DNA of 64,000 nt, from assembly GCF_003131205.1 (NCBI RefSeq), contig NZ_QFFY01000005.1:62001-126000 (forward strand), read 5' to 3'. A program made the position numbers and the translations under genes. Origin of the DNA: Occallatibacter savannae (GTDB lineage Bacteria > Acidobacteriota > Terriglobia > Terriglobales > Acidobacteriaceae). Below are positions 26,412 to 33,881 of this stretch, one piece after another. Within the stretch, counting starts at the first letter, position 1; every line of letters begins with the position of its first letter. The notes under the pieces are model-generated. The model was not told the DNA's origin. It saw only the letters and a list, made by a program, of their open reading frames with translations, and did not search any database.

Positions 26412-27635
26412 TCAGTACTTTGACTTGATCGCGTACGTCATCCCCATGGTGAACTGGAAGGAATTGCGTTTCGTAGGAGGAAGCGAAGCAGGCGGATTGT
26501 TTAGATAGCTGTCCAGCGTACCGAGCGAGAAGCTGAAGTTTTTGTACGCCGGAAACGCAAGCGTGTTCGTCTCGTTGGCCGAGTAAGCGTGAGGGTTGTT
26601 GAACGCCGGAATGTACGCCAGTCCTTGCGTGTACGTTACAAACTTGTGGTGCAGGATGTACGTCAGCGAGATCGTCGAGCCGATCAGGTTCTCATTCGCC
26701 GATCCGCTGGATATGAACTGCTGCTTCTCATATTGAATCGTGGCCTTCAGATCCGCTTCCTGTTTGGGAGTCTTCAGGAAAGTCCAGCCGAATCCGCCGC
26801 CATAGATCTGCTGCAGCTCCAGATCCTGTCCGTAGTTATGGTCGAATGCAGTCTGTGCAAGCGCGAAGAATCTGGGCGAGAAGTACTGATCGCGCTCTGC
26901 GTCCGCGTGGTAGATTGCCGACTTCGTCACCACGGCCGGCACTACGATTCCCGATACGGGATCGGTGTAGGACGGCTGCGTGATTTTTCCAAACGAGCCG
27001 AGGAAGTCAATAGACGTGCGATCTCGAGTCGTGAGCCAACTCACGGTGGGCACAAGACGGACCAGTCCGATACCTCCTGAGAAGGTGTACTGGTTTTCTG
27101 TTGCGGTGACGATGGCGGCTCCGGCCGTTGCCGCTCCGTTCCATCCTGTGAAGAACCCGGGCTGATGGTAGAGCTGCTTGTCCAGCGTTCCGGCATCCAT
27201 AATGTACTGCGCATTCGCCACCGGAATCGGAGCCGGTGCGGCCCCTTTCTCTGAATGAACGGTGATGGATTTGTCCGCAACCTCCAGCTGTCCCTCCGGA
27301 ATCGACCCCGCATTCTTCTTGCTGTGAATTCTGACCGTTTTGTCTATTACCGCGTAGCTGCCCGTCGTGCGAAGCTCCTTGATCTTGTCCCAGCCGACGG
27401 AGAGATCACCGAGGGCGTCCGAGTGAAACGTAATGCTCCCACCAGAAGAGTTCACCAGCTTGCCGTGCAGCGTGTCGCCATTGTTCAGCACCAGGACGTC
27501 TGGATCAGTTCCGGCATGTGCGATTGCCGAGAACAACATCGAAAGCAGGAGCGCCGATAGAAGTGCGAAGGTGCGCCTTGCGCGCGCAAATGAAGACAGA
27601 ATGTGGCTGAGCACATAGGAGAAAACGGAAGGCAT
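26412..27635 (-). CDS. DUF481 outer-membrane protein
   Basis: A 407-residue exported protein. A long signal region ends at about AIAHAG (residue 42). A periplasmic part follows (VLVLNNGDTLHGKLVNSSGG, a typical GDRLTG-like motif of this family), then from about residue 165 an alternating beta-barrel of the DUF481 / salt-induced outer-membrane type (WNGAATAGAAIVTATENQYTFSGG), finishing with an aromatic C-terminal residue in AIKSKY. Function in the family is unclear. AAGGA lies 9 nt before the ATG. It is monocistronic, and its promoter lies in the 165 bp shared with the divergent XRE-cupin gene. Confidence 0.85.
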   Translation of the reverse strand: MPSVFSYVLSHILSSFARARRTFALLSALLLSMLFSAIAHAGTDPDVLVLNNGDTLHGKLVNSSGGSITFHSDALGDLSVGWDKIKELRTTGSYAVIDKTVRIHSKKNAGSIPEGQLEVADKSITVHSEKGAAPAPIPVANAQYIMDAGTLDKQLYHQPGFFTGWNGAATAGAAIVTATENQYTFSGGIGLVRLVPTVSWLTTRDRTSIDFLGSFGKITQPSYTDPVSGIVVPAVVTKSAIYHADAERDQYFSPRFFALAQTAFDHNYGQDLELQQIYGGGFGWTFLKTPKQEADLKATIQYEKQQFISSGSANENLIGSTISLTYILHHKFVTYTQGLAYIPAFNNPHAYSANETNTLAFPAYKNFSFSLGTLDSYLNNPPASLPPTKRNSFQFTMGMTYAIKSKY

Positions 27636-27800
27636 GGGGGGACATCCTTTCGAGTGGACTTGTTAGGAGCCCAGGTGTATCAGGTTCTCAGGACTCTTTC
27701 ATGCTAAAACTGCCGATCCGGAAACGCATCCCGTGACTTTCAGGAAAGCTTCAAAACTCTGAAATAGAAATTGCGAAACACTGCGCCTGAGGTAAAACCG

Positions 27801-28394
27801 ATGGCAAATGGACCGTCTTATGCACGCTGGTCACTCGAGCCGTATAGCATCGGCATGAAACTTCGCACGCTGCGAACGCAAAAGCATCTTACCCTTTCCC
27901 GTCTCGCTGTCGAGACCGGCTTGTCTACCGCTCTTCTTTCAAAGCTTGAAACCGATCGCATGATTCCAACTCTGCCCACCCTTTCGAACATATGTCGCGT
28001 CTACGGGGTGGGGTTGAGCTACTTCTTTAACGAGGCAACCAGGCACACGCTGGCCATCACCCGCAAGGCGCATTTGGGAGGCAATGGCCGTGGACAGGAA
28101 TCGATCAAGCATGTTTCGTTGCACGCGGTCACGGCTGGCGACAAGCTCTTCGCCCGCATGGTCGAACTACCTGCAGGTGTCTCCGGAATGATGAGCGAGG
28201 CGGGCCGGGCTCTTTGCGCTGTCGTCTACGTTCTGGAAGGAAAGCTCCAACTCGATGCGGGCGGTATGCACGAGTCACTCGAGGCGGGTGATTGCATCTT
28301 CCTTGATACGGAGATGGCGATCGGCTGGAGCGCCGCGGGCACTGAACGCTGCCGCGTTTTGATGGTCACCCCCGCCTCCCGCGAATCTCAGTAA
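27801..28394 (+). CDS. XRE-family regulator with C-terminal cupin domain
   Basis: A 197-residue regulator. The helix-turn-helix is at about residues 20-75 (MKLRTLRTQKHLTLSRLAVETG, LSKLETDRMIPTLPTLSNIC). The cupin is at about 115-190 (YVLEGKLQLDAGG, LEAGDCIFLDTEMAIGWSAAG), the usual layout for small-molecule-responsive repressors. The start ATG 27801 has GAGG upstream and is preferred to the in-frame TTG at 27771. The genes that follow encode a sugar porter and a class II aldolase on the same strand, so this protein plausibly senses that sugar or a derivative (inferred). Confidence 0.9.
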   Translation: MANGPSYARWSLEPYSIGMKLRTLRTQKHLTLSRLAVETGLSTALLSKLETDRMIPTLPTLSNICRVYGVGLSYFFNEATRHTLAITRKAHLGGNGRGQESIKHVSLHAVTAGDKLFARMVELPAGVSGMMSEAGRALCAVVYVLEGKLQLDAGGMHESLEAGDCIFLDTEMAIGWSAAGTERCRVLMVTPASRESQ

Positions 28395-28400
28395 TCCAAG

Positions 28401-28436
28401 GCGGCCGGAACTTCCTTAGGTCTCGGCCGCTTCTCT
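28401..28436 (+). terminator. GC-rich hairpin after the XRE-cupin gene (possible terminator)
   Basis: GCGGCCG (28401-28407) pairs with CGGCCGC (28424-28430), followed by TTCTCTTCC. The tail is pyrimidine-rich but not a run of T, so termination may be partial. It lies 7 bp after the stop codon and may separate the regulator from the transporter transcript. Confidence 0.5.
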
Positions 28437-28519
28437 TCCGAAGCCAATGCCATTCCCGGTTTACCCAGGCAGGTTTGTCTCTGTAGGATGTCTTGGTCAC
28501 ACCGAGGACAGCCATTTCC

Positions 28520-29854
28520 ATGCGACCGAACCTGAATCTGATGAAGGCGACCCTCACCGGCGCCCTTGGAGGCCTGCTTTTCGGCTTCGACACTGTTGTT
28601 ATTGCCGGTGCCATTGGCGCGCTCGTTAAGCTCTACGACCTTGATCCGCATAAGGAGGGTCTGACCGTCGCCATTGGCCTGGTCGGCACGGTCATTGGAG
28701 CTCTTGGCGCCGGTCAGATCGGCCAGCGACTGGGCAGCCGCGAGACGCTTCGGCTGACCGCGGTCCTTTATGTCATCTCCGCCGCCGGGTGCGCCTTCGC
28801 ATGGGGCTGGAGTTCGTTTCTGGTCTTCCGCTTCATCGGAGGTCTCGGTATCGGCGCGTCGTCGGTTCTCGGTCCGGTCTACATCGCCGAGCTTTCGCCA
28901 GCCAAATGGCGCGGACGCTTTGTCGCTCTCTTTCAGTTCAACGTTGTCTTCGGCATCATGCTGGCCTATCTGTCCAACTATGTGATCCGCACCATGCACC
29001 TTGGGGCAACGGAGTGGCGTTGGCAGGTGGGGATCGCCGGCATCCCTGCGGTCGCGTTCCTGATCATGCTCTTCGGCATCCCGCGCAGCCCGCGTTGGTC
29101 GGCATCGCGCGAGCGAATCGATGAGGCGCTGGAAGTGTTGAAGCTGATGGGTGATCCCGATCCTGAAGCCGAACTGGCCGACATTCGCGAAGCCCTCAAG
29201 CAAGAGCACGCCTCGGCTCACGAGCGCGTCTTCAAGTGGAAGTACCGCTATCCGCTCTTTCTGGCGATTTCGATTGGCGCATTCAATCAGCTGGCGGGAA
29301 TCAACGCGATTCTCTACTACATCAACGACATTTTCGGCGCGGCGGGGTACAGCCAGCTCTCGGGCGATCAGAAGGCAATCGCGATCGGCGCGACCAACCT
29401 TCTCTTCACCATGGTGGGCATGAGCGTCATCGATAAGCTTGGGCGAAAGACGCTCCTACTGATTGGCGCCGCCGGAACCGCGACCTGCCTGGCAATTGTG
29501 GCGTGGATATTCTCGTCGAACACGCATCAATCCATGCTGGTCTGGATCCTCGTCACCTACATCGGCTTCTTCGCGCTGTCGCAAGGCGCGGTCATCTGGG
29601 TCTACATCGGCGAAGTCTTCCCGACTTCAGTCCGCTCCAAGGGCCAGGGAGTGGGCTCCGCAAGCCACTGGTTCATGAACGCGGCGATCGCAGAAACGTT
29701 CCCGATTGTCGTTCACTCGATGAGCACGGCAACCCCGTTCGTCTTCTTTTCGATCATGACGGCGGTTCAGTTCTTCACAGTGCTGTTGACGTATCCGGAG
29801 ACGAAGGGGCAGACGCTAGAGGCTCTGCAGCGGAAGCTGGTCGCGGCGGATTGA
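28520..29854 (+). CDS. MFS sugar porter
   Basis: About 444 residues with 12 predicted transmembrane helices. Sugar-porter signatures are present: GGLLFGFDTVVIAGA in TM1, QRLGSRE as the RxGR-like loop, GIPRSPRW (normally PESPRW), FNQLAGINAILYYINDIF in TM7, IDKLGRKTLLL, and PETKGQTLE at the end. These resemble XylE/GalP proton symporters, so a pentose or hexose is expected. The start at ATG 28520 has GAGGA upstream; a TTG at 28493 is less likely. It lies between a cupin regulator and a class II aldolase, consistent with a small sugar-use module. Confidence 0.9.
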   Translation: MRPNLNLMKATLTGALGGLLFGFDTVVIAGAIGALVKLYDLDPHKEGLTVAIGLVGTVIGALGAGQIGQRLGSRETLRLTAVLYVISAAGCAFAWGWSSFLVFRFIGGLGIGASSVLGPVYIAELSPAKWRGRFVALFQFNVVFGIMLAYLSNYVIRTMHLGATEWRWQVGIAGIPAVAFLIMLFGIPRSPRWSASRERIDEALEVLKLMGDPDPEAELADIREALKQEHASAHERVFKWKYRYPLFLAISIGAFNQLAGINAILYYINDIFGAAGYSQLSGDQKAIAIGATNLLFTMVGMSVIDKLGRKTLLLIGAAGTATCLAIVAWIFSSNTHQSMLVWILVTYIGFFALSQGAVIWVYIGEVFPTSVRSKGQGVGSASHWFMNAAIAETFPIVVHSMSTATPFVFFSIMTAVQFFTVLLTYPETKGQTLEALQRKLVAAD

Positions 29855-29889
29855 ACTGCCCGGCCCGACGTCACCTTTCGGATCCTGAC

Positions 29890-29905
29890 GGGTGACCCGT
29901 GTCAC
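29890..29905. promoter_or_regulatory. 16-bp palindromic word, copy B (possible operator)
   Basis: GGGTGACCCGTGTCAC at 29890-29905, extended here to a full inverted repeat GGTGAC-CCGT-GTCACC (29891-29906). It is identical to the reverse complement of 21307-21322. It lies 66 bp before the aldolase start, in a 116-bp gap after the porter gene. A shared operator is one reading; a dispersed repeat is another. Confidence 0.4.
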
Positions 29906-29970
29906 CTCCGGCCAGACTCGATCGGACCTATATCTAAAGACAGGGGCCGAGTGCATGCCCTGAGGTCGTA

Positions 29971-30825
29971 ATGTCACAGGTCGCCAACCCGGTAACGGAC
30001 AAGGTCAAGGAAGTCTTCGAGGCCGTCGTCGACGCCCTCCGCGTCCCCAAACCGGAAGAAGGCACCCCATCGGCGGTCTTCCGCTCCTTTGAGGCTGAAG
30101 CGCTCCGCGAGGAGATCATCCGGACCGGTCGCAAGCTATGGGAACGGCAGTACGTGGACGGCAACGGGGGCAACATCAGCTGCCGGATCGGCGGCGAGTA
30201 CGTCCTCTGCACCCCGACGATGATCAGCAAGGGCGACATCGCCCCGGCCGACATCTGCCTTTCAGACATGAGCGGAAACATCGTCGCCGGCAACCCTCAC
30301 CGCACCAGCGAACTCCTCCTGCACCTCGAGATCTACCGAGCCAATCCGCGTGCCAGAGCAATTGTTCACTGTCATCCGCCTTACGCGACAGCCTTCTCGC
30401 TGACCGGCACCCCTCCACCCTGCGGTTTGATCTCCGAGTACGAGATCTTCATCGGCCCCGCCGCTCTCGCTCGCTTCGAAACACCCGGTACCCAGGCCTT
30501 CGCCGAGACCGTTCTCCCCTTCGTTCAGGATCACAACACGATCCTGCTTGCCAATCACGGAGTCGTCTGCTGGTCCGACACCATCACCCATGCCGAGTGG
30601 CTGGTCGAAATTCTCGAGTCTTACTGCAAGACCTGCGTCATCGCCGGCCAGATCGGGAAGCCCCTCATTCCCATACCCGAACCCAAACTCAAAGAGATCC
30701 TTGACCTCAAACGCCACCTCGGGTTCCCCGATGCCCGCATGAGCAGTTCCTCTTCGGATGTATCGCCGGACGTTTCTAGTGCCGAGGTGGACCGCCACTT
30801 TCGCGAGGTCGTTTCCCGGCTCTAA
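29971..30825 (+). CDS. Class II aldolase (L-fuculose-phosphate aldolase-like)
   Basis: A 284-residue zinc aldolase of the FucA/AraD/adducin superfamily. The fold signatures are visible: GNGGNISCRIGGEYVLCTPT for the phosphate site, TSELLLHLEIY with the catalytic acidic residue, IVHCHPPYATAF for two zinc histidines, and LLANHGVVCW for the third. An N-terminal extension of about 40 residues and a Ser-rich C-terminal tail are unusual. The reaction is probably cleavage of a sugar-1-phosphate such as L-fuculose- or L-rhamnulose-phosphate to dihydroxyacetone phosphate and an aldehyde; which sugar is unknown. It is near the porter and cupin regulator. Confidence 0.87.
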   Translation: MSQVANPVTDKVKEVFEAVVDALRVPKPEEGTPSAVFRSFEAEALREEIIRTGRKLWERQYVDGNGGNISCRIGGEYVLCTPTMISKGDIAPADICLSDMSGNIVAGNPHRTSELLLHLEIYRANPRARAIVHCHPPYATAFSLTGTPPPCGLISEYEIFIGPAALARFETPGTQAFAETVLPFVQDHNTILLANHGVVCWSDTITHAEWLVEILESYCKTCVIAGQIGKPLIPIPEPKLKEILDLKRHLGFPDARMSSSSSDVSPDVSSAEVDRHFREVVSRL

Positions 30826-31161
30826 CCGGCCCCGCCCACCCCGCGAATCGAGAAATCTCGAACCATGTTATACTTAGCTTGCGCTCAGTGATTTGGTCGT
30901 GAGCGGCGGTCAGCCTCAACGGCGAACGCCTGGCACAGTTTCCCCCAAGCCCCCTTAGCGTAACCACCTCGATTGCGGCCCGGTTTTGAGACCAGGGCTG
31001 GAGTGTGGAGTCTGCCGGCGCTGAAGCCCGCAGGCGTACCTATGGCGGCGTGTGGCAGATTCGGGCCGTTCTGATTGCTGACTCAGCGAGCACCGGGCCG
31101 AAAGAACCCCAAAAGGTTCAACCCTACGCATAAAACGTGAAGAGGCCCATCGTGGAGCCTC
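30826..31161 (+). promoter_or_regulatory. Long leader region of the DEAD-box helicase with extended -10 promoter
   Basis: A 336-bp gap without a gene. TGTTATACT (30866-30874) is a perfect extended -10 (TGn plus TATACT at 30869-30874), preceded by an imperfect palindrome TCGAGA-AA-TCTCGA (30848-30861). Transcription from about 30881 would give a 5' leader of roughly 280 nt. Inside it is GAACC-N6-GGTTC (31104-31119). Long leaders are known for cold-shock DEAD-box helicase mRNAs; whether this one is regulatory is inferred. Confidence 0.5.
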
Positions 31162-32364
31162 ATGATTCGGTTCCGACTGCAAGCCGCAGGGAAGACAGGC
31201 TCCGGAGCCAGGAAAAGACAGATTTTTTTGAACATCGAATTTTCGCAGTTCAACCTCTCATCCACGCTTATGTCGCGGATGAATTCCAATAAATTCATTA
31301 CTCCGACTCCCGTACAGGCGCAGGCCATTCCTCCGGCTCTCGACGGCCGCGATGTCCTTGCTACCGCGCAGACCGGCACCGGCAAGACGCTTAGCTTCCT
31401 GATCCCAATCGTGGAGATGCTGCAGAAGGTACAGGACCGGAACGCCGCACAGGCGCTCATCCTGCTGCCCACGCGCGAACTCGCCATGCAGGTTGAGACC
31501 GCGTTCAAAGCTATCCGGACCAGTCCAGAGCAGACCGTCGCCCTCGTAGTCGGCGGTATGCAGGAACGTCCTCAGCTCGACGCGATCCGCCGCGGCGCGC
31601 GCCTTATCGTCGCCACCCCGGGACGTCTTGAGGACTTCCTCAAGCGCAAGCTCGTGCGTATGGACCAGATCAGGATGCTCGTCCTCGATGAAGTGGACCG
31701 CATGCTCGACATGGGCTTTCAGCCTGCCATCGCGCGCATCGCGACTATGATCCCCGAAAACCGCCAGACCCTCTGCTATTCCGCCACCCTTGAGGGCGCG
31801 GTAAAGCAGGTTGCAGCGAAATACCTGAAGAGCCCCGTGCGCGTTGAGATTGGATCGGTTCTTAAGCCGGCCGAGAATGTCGAACTTCGCACCTTTGAAG
31901 TCGAACAGAGCGACAAGCTCGAACTCCTTCAGCACCTTCTCGATGCCGAGGAGGGCAGCTTCCTCGTCTTCGTTCGTACGAAGCACGGCGCAGATCGTGT
32001 TGCCAGCCGTCTGGCTCGTTCCGGCTGGTCGGCTACGCAGATTCACGGCGACCGCTCGCAGTCTCAGCGGAACTCCGCTCTGCGGAGCTTCTCAGAAGGC
32101 CGTCATCGCGTCCTCGTCGCCACTGATGTGGCCGCCCGCGGAATCGATGTCGCCCATGTGGCGCACGTCGTGAACTACGACCTGCCTAAGATGGCGGAAG
32201 ACTTCGTGCACCGTGTAGGCCGTACGGGTCGTGCCTCGGCAAAGGGAGTCGCATCGACGTTTGCCGGCCCCAACGAACGCGGAGAGCTCAAGAAGATCGA
32301 GAAGACACTCTCGATCCAGATGAAGCGCTTCCGGGTCCGCTCGCTCGAAGGAAGTGCCGCGTAA
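31162..32364 (+). CDS. DEAD-box RNA helicase, RhlE-like, motif II DEVD
   Basis: A 400-residue helicase core with all motifs: Q motif PTPVQAQAIP, I AQTGTGKT, Ia PTRELAMQ, Ib TPGRLEDFL, II DEVDRMLDMGF, III SAT, IV FLVFVRTK, V VATDVAARGIDV, VI HRVGRTGR. Motif II has Val in place of the usual Ala, a tolerated but uncommon change. There is no long basic C-terminal tail. It should remodel rRNA or mRNA structure. The ATG at 31162 has GGAG 5 nt upstream; a TTG at 31228 lacks one. It precedes the ribosomal-protein cluster but has its own promoter region. Confidence 0.92.
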   Translation: MIRFRLQAAGKTGSGARKRQIFLNIEFSQFNLSSTLMSRMNSNKFITPTPVQAQAIPPALDGRDVLATAQTGTGKTLSFLIPIVEMLQKVQDRNAAQALILLPTRELAMQVETAFKAIRTSPEQTVALVVGGMQERPQLDAIRRGARLIVATPGRLEDFLKRKLVRMDQIRMLVLDEVDRMLDMGFQPAIARIATMIPENRQTLCYSATLEGAVKQVAAKYLKSPVRVEIGSVLKPAENVELRTFEVEQSDKLELLQHLLDAEEGSFLVFVRTKHGADRVASRLARSGWSATQIHGDRSQSQRNSALRSFSEGRHRVLVATDVAARGIDVAHVAHVVNYDLPKMAEDFVHRVGRTGRASAKGVASTFAGPNERGELKKIEKTLSIQMKRFRVRSLEGSAA

Positions 32365-32422
32365 ATAGTGCAGAGGCGTGCGGAACCCAAAGCTCCGGAC
32401 GCCTCTTTGACGCACATTTCGT

Positions 32423-32451
32423 TGACTCTACAGGGTGGTTCGGGTATCCTA
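32423..32451 (+). promoter_or_regulatory. Sigma70 promoter of the rplM-rpsI operon
   Basis: TTGACT (32423-32428) and TATCCT (32446-32451) are separated by exactly 17 bp, a near-consensus vegetative promoter. It lies past the helicase stop, and the first downstream gene is rplM. Transcription is predicted to begin at about 32458. Confidence 0.75.
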
Positions 32452-32457
32452 AAGTCC

Positions 32458-32759
32458 TTGTGCGGAGTTACGTCTGGGGTCTTGAGACGGGCACTCAAAG
32501 TCTGATTCAACTCTTTGAGAATGAAGTAAGTTAGCCCAGACCCAGCCGATCGGATCCTGAAGTTCTGATTCTGACCGGTACAGGCGCCTTCTGCGGAACC
32601 GCAGGTTCGTTCCACAGAGTCAGGAGCCCTGAGAGGGCAAACCCCGCAGTCCTCACCCGAACAGGATTGTTTGGAAGTGGGTGAAATTTGTTCCCATGCG
32701 CGGATGCCATGGGCCAAGGCGCTTTGCGTCGCAGTTTTTGTTTAGAGGGCAGGAGAGAG
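32458..32759 (+). promoter_or_regulatory. Structured 5' leader of rplM (candidate autoregulatory RNA)
   Basis: About 300 nt between the predicted start of transcription and rplM, with no open reading frame of note. Several stems are visible: GTCTGGG (32472-32478) with CCCAGAC (32535-32541), enclosing CTCAAAG (32494-32500) with CTTTGAG (32513-32519); CTGCG (32591-32595) with CGCAG (32600-32604) around a GAAC tetraloop; and TCACCC (32653-32658) with GGGTGA (32679-32684). Ribosomal-protein leaders of this kind often bind their own product. That this one does so through L13 is inferred; it could also be a separate small RNA. Confidence 0.55.
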
Positions 32760-33191
32760 ATGAGCACCTTCGTTCCGAGCGGCAAGGATATTGACCGCAA
32801 ATGGTATGTGGTTGACGCCAGCGGCCAGACCCTTGGACGGCTGGCAACCAAGGCGGCCGACGTGCTGAGCGGCAAGCTGAATCCCAAGTACGTGCCGTAC
32901 ATCGACATGGGCGATCACGTCATCGTCATCAACGCCGAGAAGGTTCGCCTTACCGGTCTGAAAAGCCAGAGCAAGGTCTATCGCCGCTACACCGGCTTTC
33001 CGGGCGGACTGCGCGAAGAGGAGTTCTCACGCCTCCTCGCACGCCGCCCCGAGAAGATCCTGGAAGAGGCAATCAAGGGCATGCTGCCGAAGTCAAAGAT
33101 CGGCCGCGCCATGGGTACAAAGCTGAAGGTTTATCGCGGTGACAAGCACCCTCACCAGGCTCAGCAGCCGGTGGCGTTGAACGTCGCCTAA
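32760..33191 (+). CDS. rplM: 50S ribosomal protein L13
   Basis: A 143-residue L13. Signatures include RKWYVVDASGQTLGRLATK, the core LTGLKSQSKVYRRYTGFPGG, EEAIKGMLPKSKIGRAMGTKL and the C-terminal LKVYRGDKHPHQAQQP. The start is ATG 32760 with AGGAGAG just upstream; a longer in-frame reading back to 32688 is leader sequence, not protein. L13 binds 23S rRNA early in large-subunit assembly. It is followed by rpsI, the conserved L13-S9 pair, here with an unusual 126-bp gap carrying an inverted repeat. Confidence 0.96.
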   Translation: MSTFVPSGKDIDRKWYVVDASGQTLGRLATKAADVLSGKLNPKYVPYIDMGDHVIVINAEKVRLTGLKSQSKVYRRYTGFPGGLREEEFSRLLARRPEKILEEAIKGMLPKSKIGRAMGTKLKVYRGDKHPHQAQQPVALNVA

Positions 33192-33192
33192 A

Positions 33193-33298
33193 GGTAGCCA
33201 GTAGCCGGTAGCCAGTAGCTGAATCGAAGTGGAGACAGATTCTGGCGAAAGAAGATTGAAGTTCGAATTTGCGAGCTACTGGCTATTGGCTACTAGCT
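33193..33298. repeat. TAGCCAGTAGC-type inverted repeat between rplM and rpsI
   Basis: Left arm 33196-33220 and right arm 33274-33298 are 25 nt long and complementary at 22 positions. Each arm is built from near-heptamer units (TAGCCAG, TAGCCGG, TAGCCAG). The RNA would form a large hairpin within the rplM-rpsI transcript. Related units occur at 33723-33800 and 51831-51890. Confidence 0.8.
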
Positions 33299-33317
33299 CC
33301 AAGCTTAAGAGGATTGA

Positions 33318-33713
33318 ATGGCAGATTTGGTTCAGTATTACGGGACGGGCCGCCGCAAGTCGGCGATTGCCCGCGTTTTCCTGCGTCCGGGCACCGGCGA
33401 GTGGAAAGTCAACGGCAAGGCCTTCGACGAATACTTCGTCACCGAGCAGCAGCGTGTCTCCGCAAAGAAAACGCTGCAGGTCGCTGACCTCGCATCCAGC
33501 TTCGACGTGGTCACCACTGTCAGCAGCGGGGGAGTCGCATCGCAGGCCGACGCAGTGAAGATGGGCGTGGCCCGCGCACTGATCCAGTTCAATCCGGAGT
33601 TGAGGAAGGCGCTCAAGGCTGAAGGCCTGCTGACCCGCGACGCTCGCGTTAAGGAGCGTAAGAAGTACGGTCAGAAGGGCGCGCGCAAGCGGTTCCAGTT
33701 CAGCAAGCGCTAG
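33318..33713 (+). CDS. rpsI: 30S ribosomal protein S9
   Basis: A 131-residue S9. It shows YYGTGRRKSAIARVFLRPG near the start, the glycine-rich SSGGVASQADAVKMGVARAL, and the basic C-terminus ERKKYGQKGARKRFQFSKR, whose last residues reach the P-site tRNA in the ribosome. GAGG precedes the ATG. It is the second gene of the rplM operon. The intergenic hairpins on both sides are unusual in such an essential operon and may affect mRNA stability or relative expression (inferred). Confidence 0.96.
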   Translation: MADLVQYYGTGRRKSAIARVFLRPGTGEWKVNGKAFDEYFVTEQQRVSAKKTLQVADLASSFDVVTTVSSGGVASQADAVKMGVARALIQFNPELRKALKAEGLLTRDARVKERKKYGQKGARKRFQFSKR

Positions 33714-33722
33714 CGCGTTTGC

Positions 33723-33800
33723 AAGCTCTTAGCCATTAGCTTTTAGCTTTGTTGAGGCGAGACGAGCCAAATCGAAAGCTGAGGGCTAATAGCTAAGAGC
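33723..33800. repeat. TAGC-type inverted repeat between rpsI and rpsB
   Basis: Left arm 33725-33750 and right arm 33775-33800 are 26 nt and complementary at about 22 positions, built from units such as CTTAGCCAT and TAGCTTT. It belongs to the same repeat style as the element between rplM and rpsI. It could act as a weak terminator or RNA-processing signal, but it has no T tract. Confidence 0.75.
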
Positions 33801-33881
33801 ATGGTAGTTAAATCCCCGCGCAAGCGGGTTCAATCCGGGCCAGACGAAGGTTAGCCCGGATGCAATCCACGAAGGAGGCCA

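Noticed and set aside
31104..31130. GGTTCAACCCT before the helicase, resembling a tRNA T-loop
   Set aside because: No flanking cloverleaf stems; it is part of a small hairpin in the leader.
33193..33300. The repeated TAGCCAG units as a CRISPR array
   Set aside because: The units are 7 bp, inverted rather than direct with spacers, and no cas gene is near.
33815..33865. A GGGTTCAATCC-like T-loop resembling a tRNA before rpsB
   Set aside because: The stems needed for the T-arm and the acceptor do not pair, and no anticodon arm is present.
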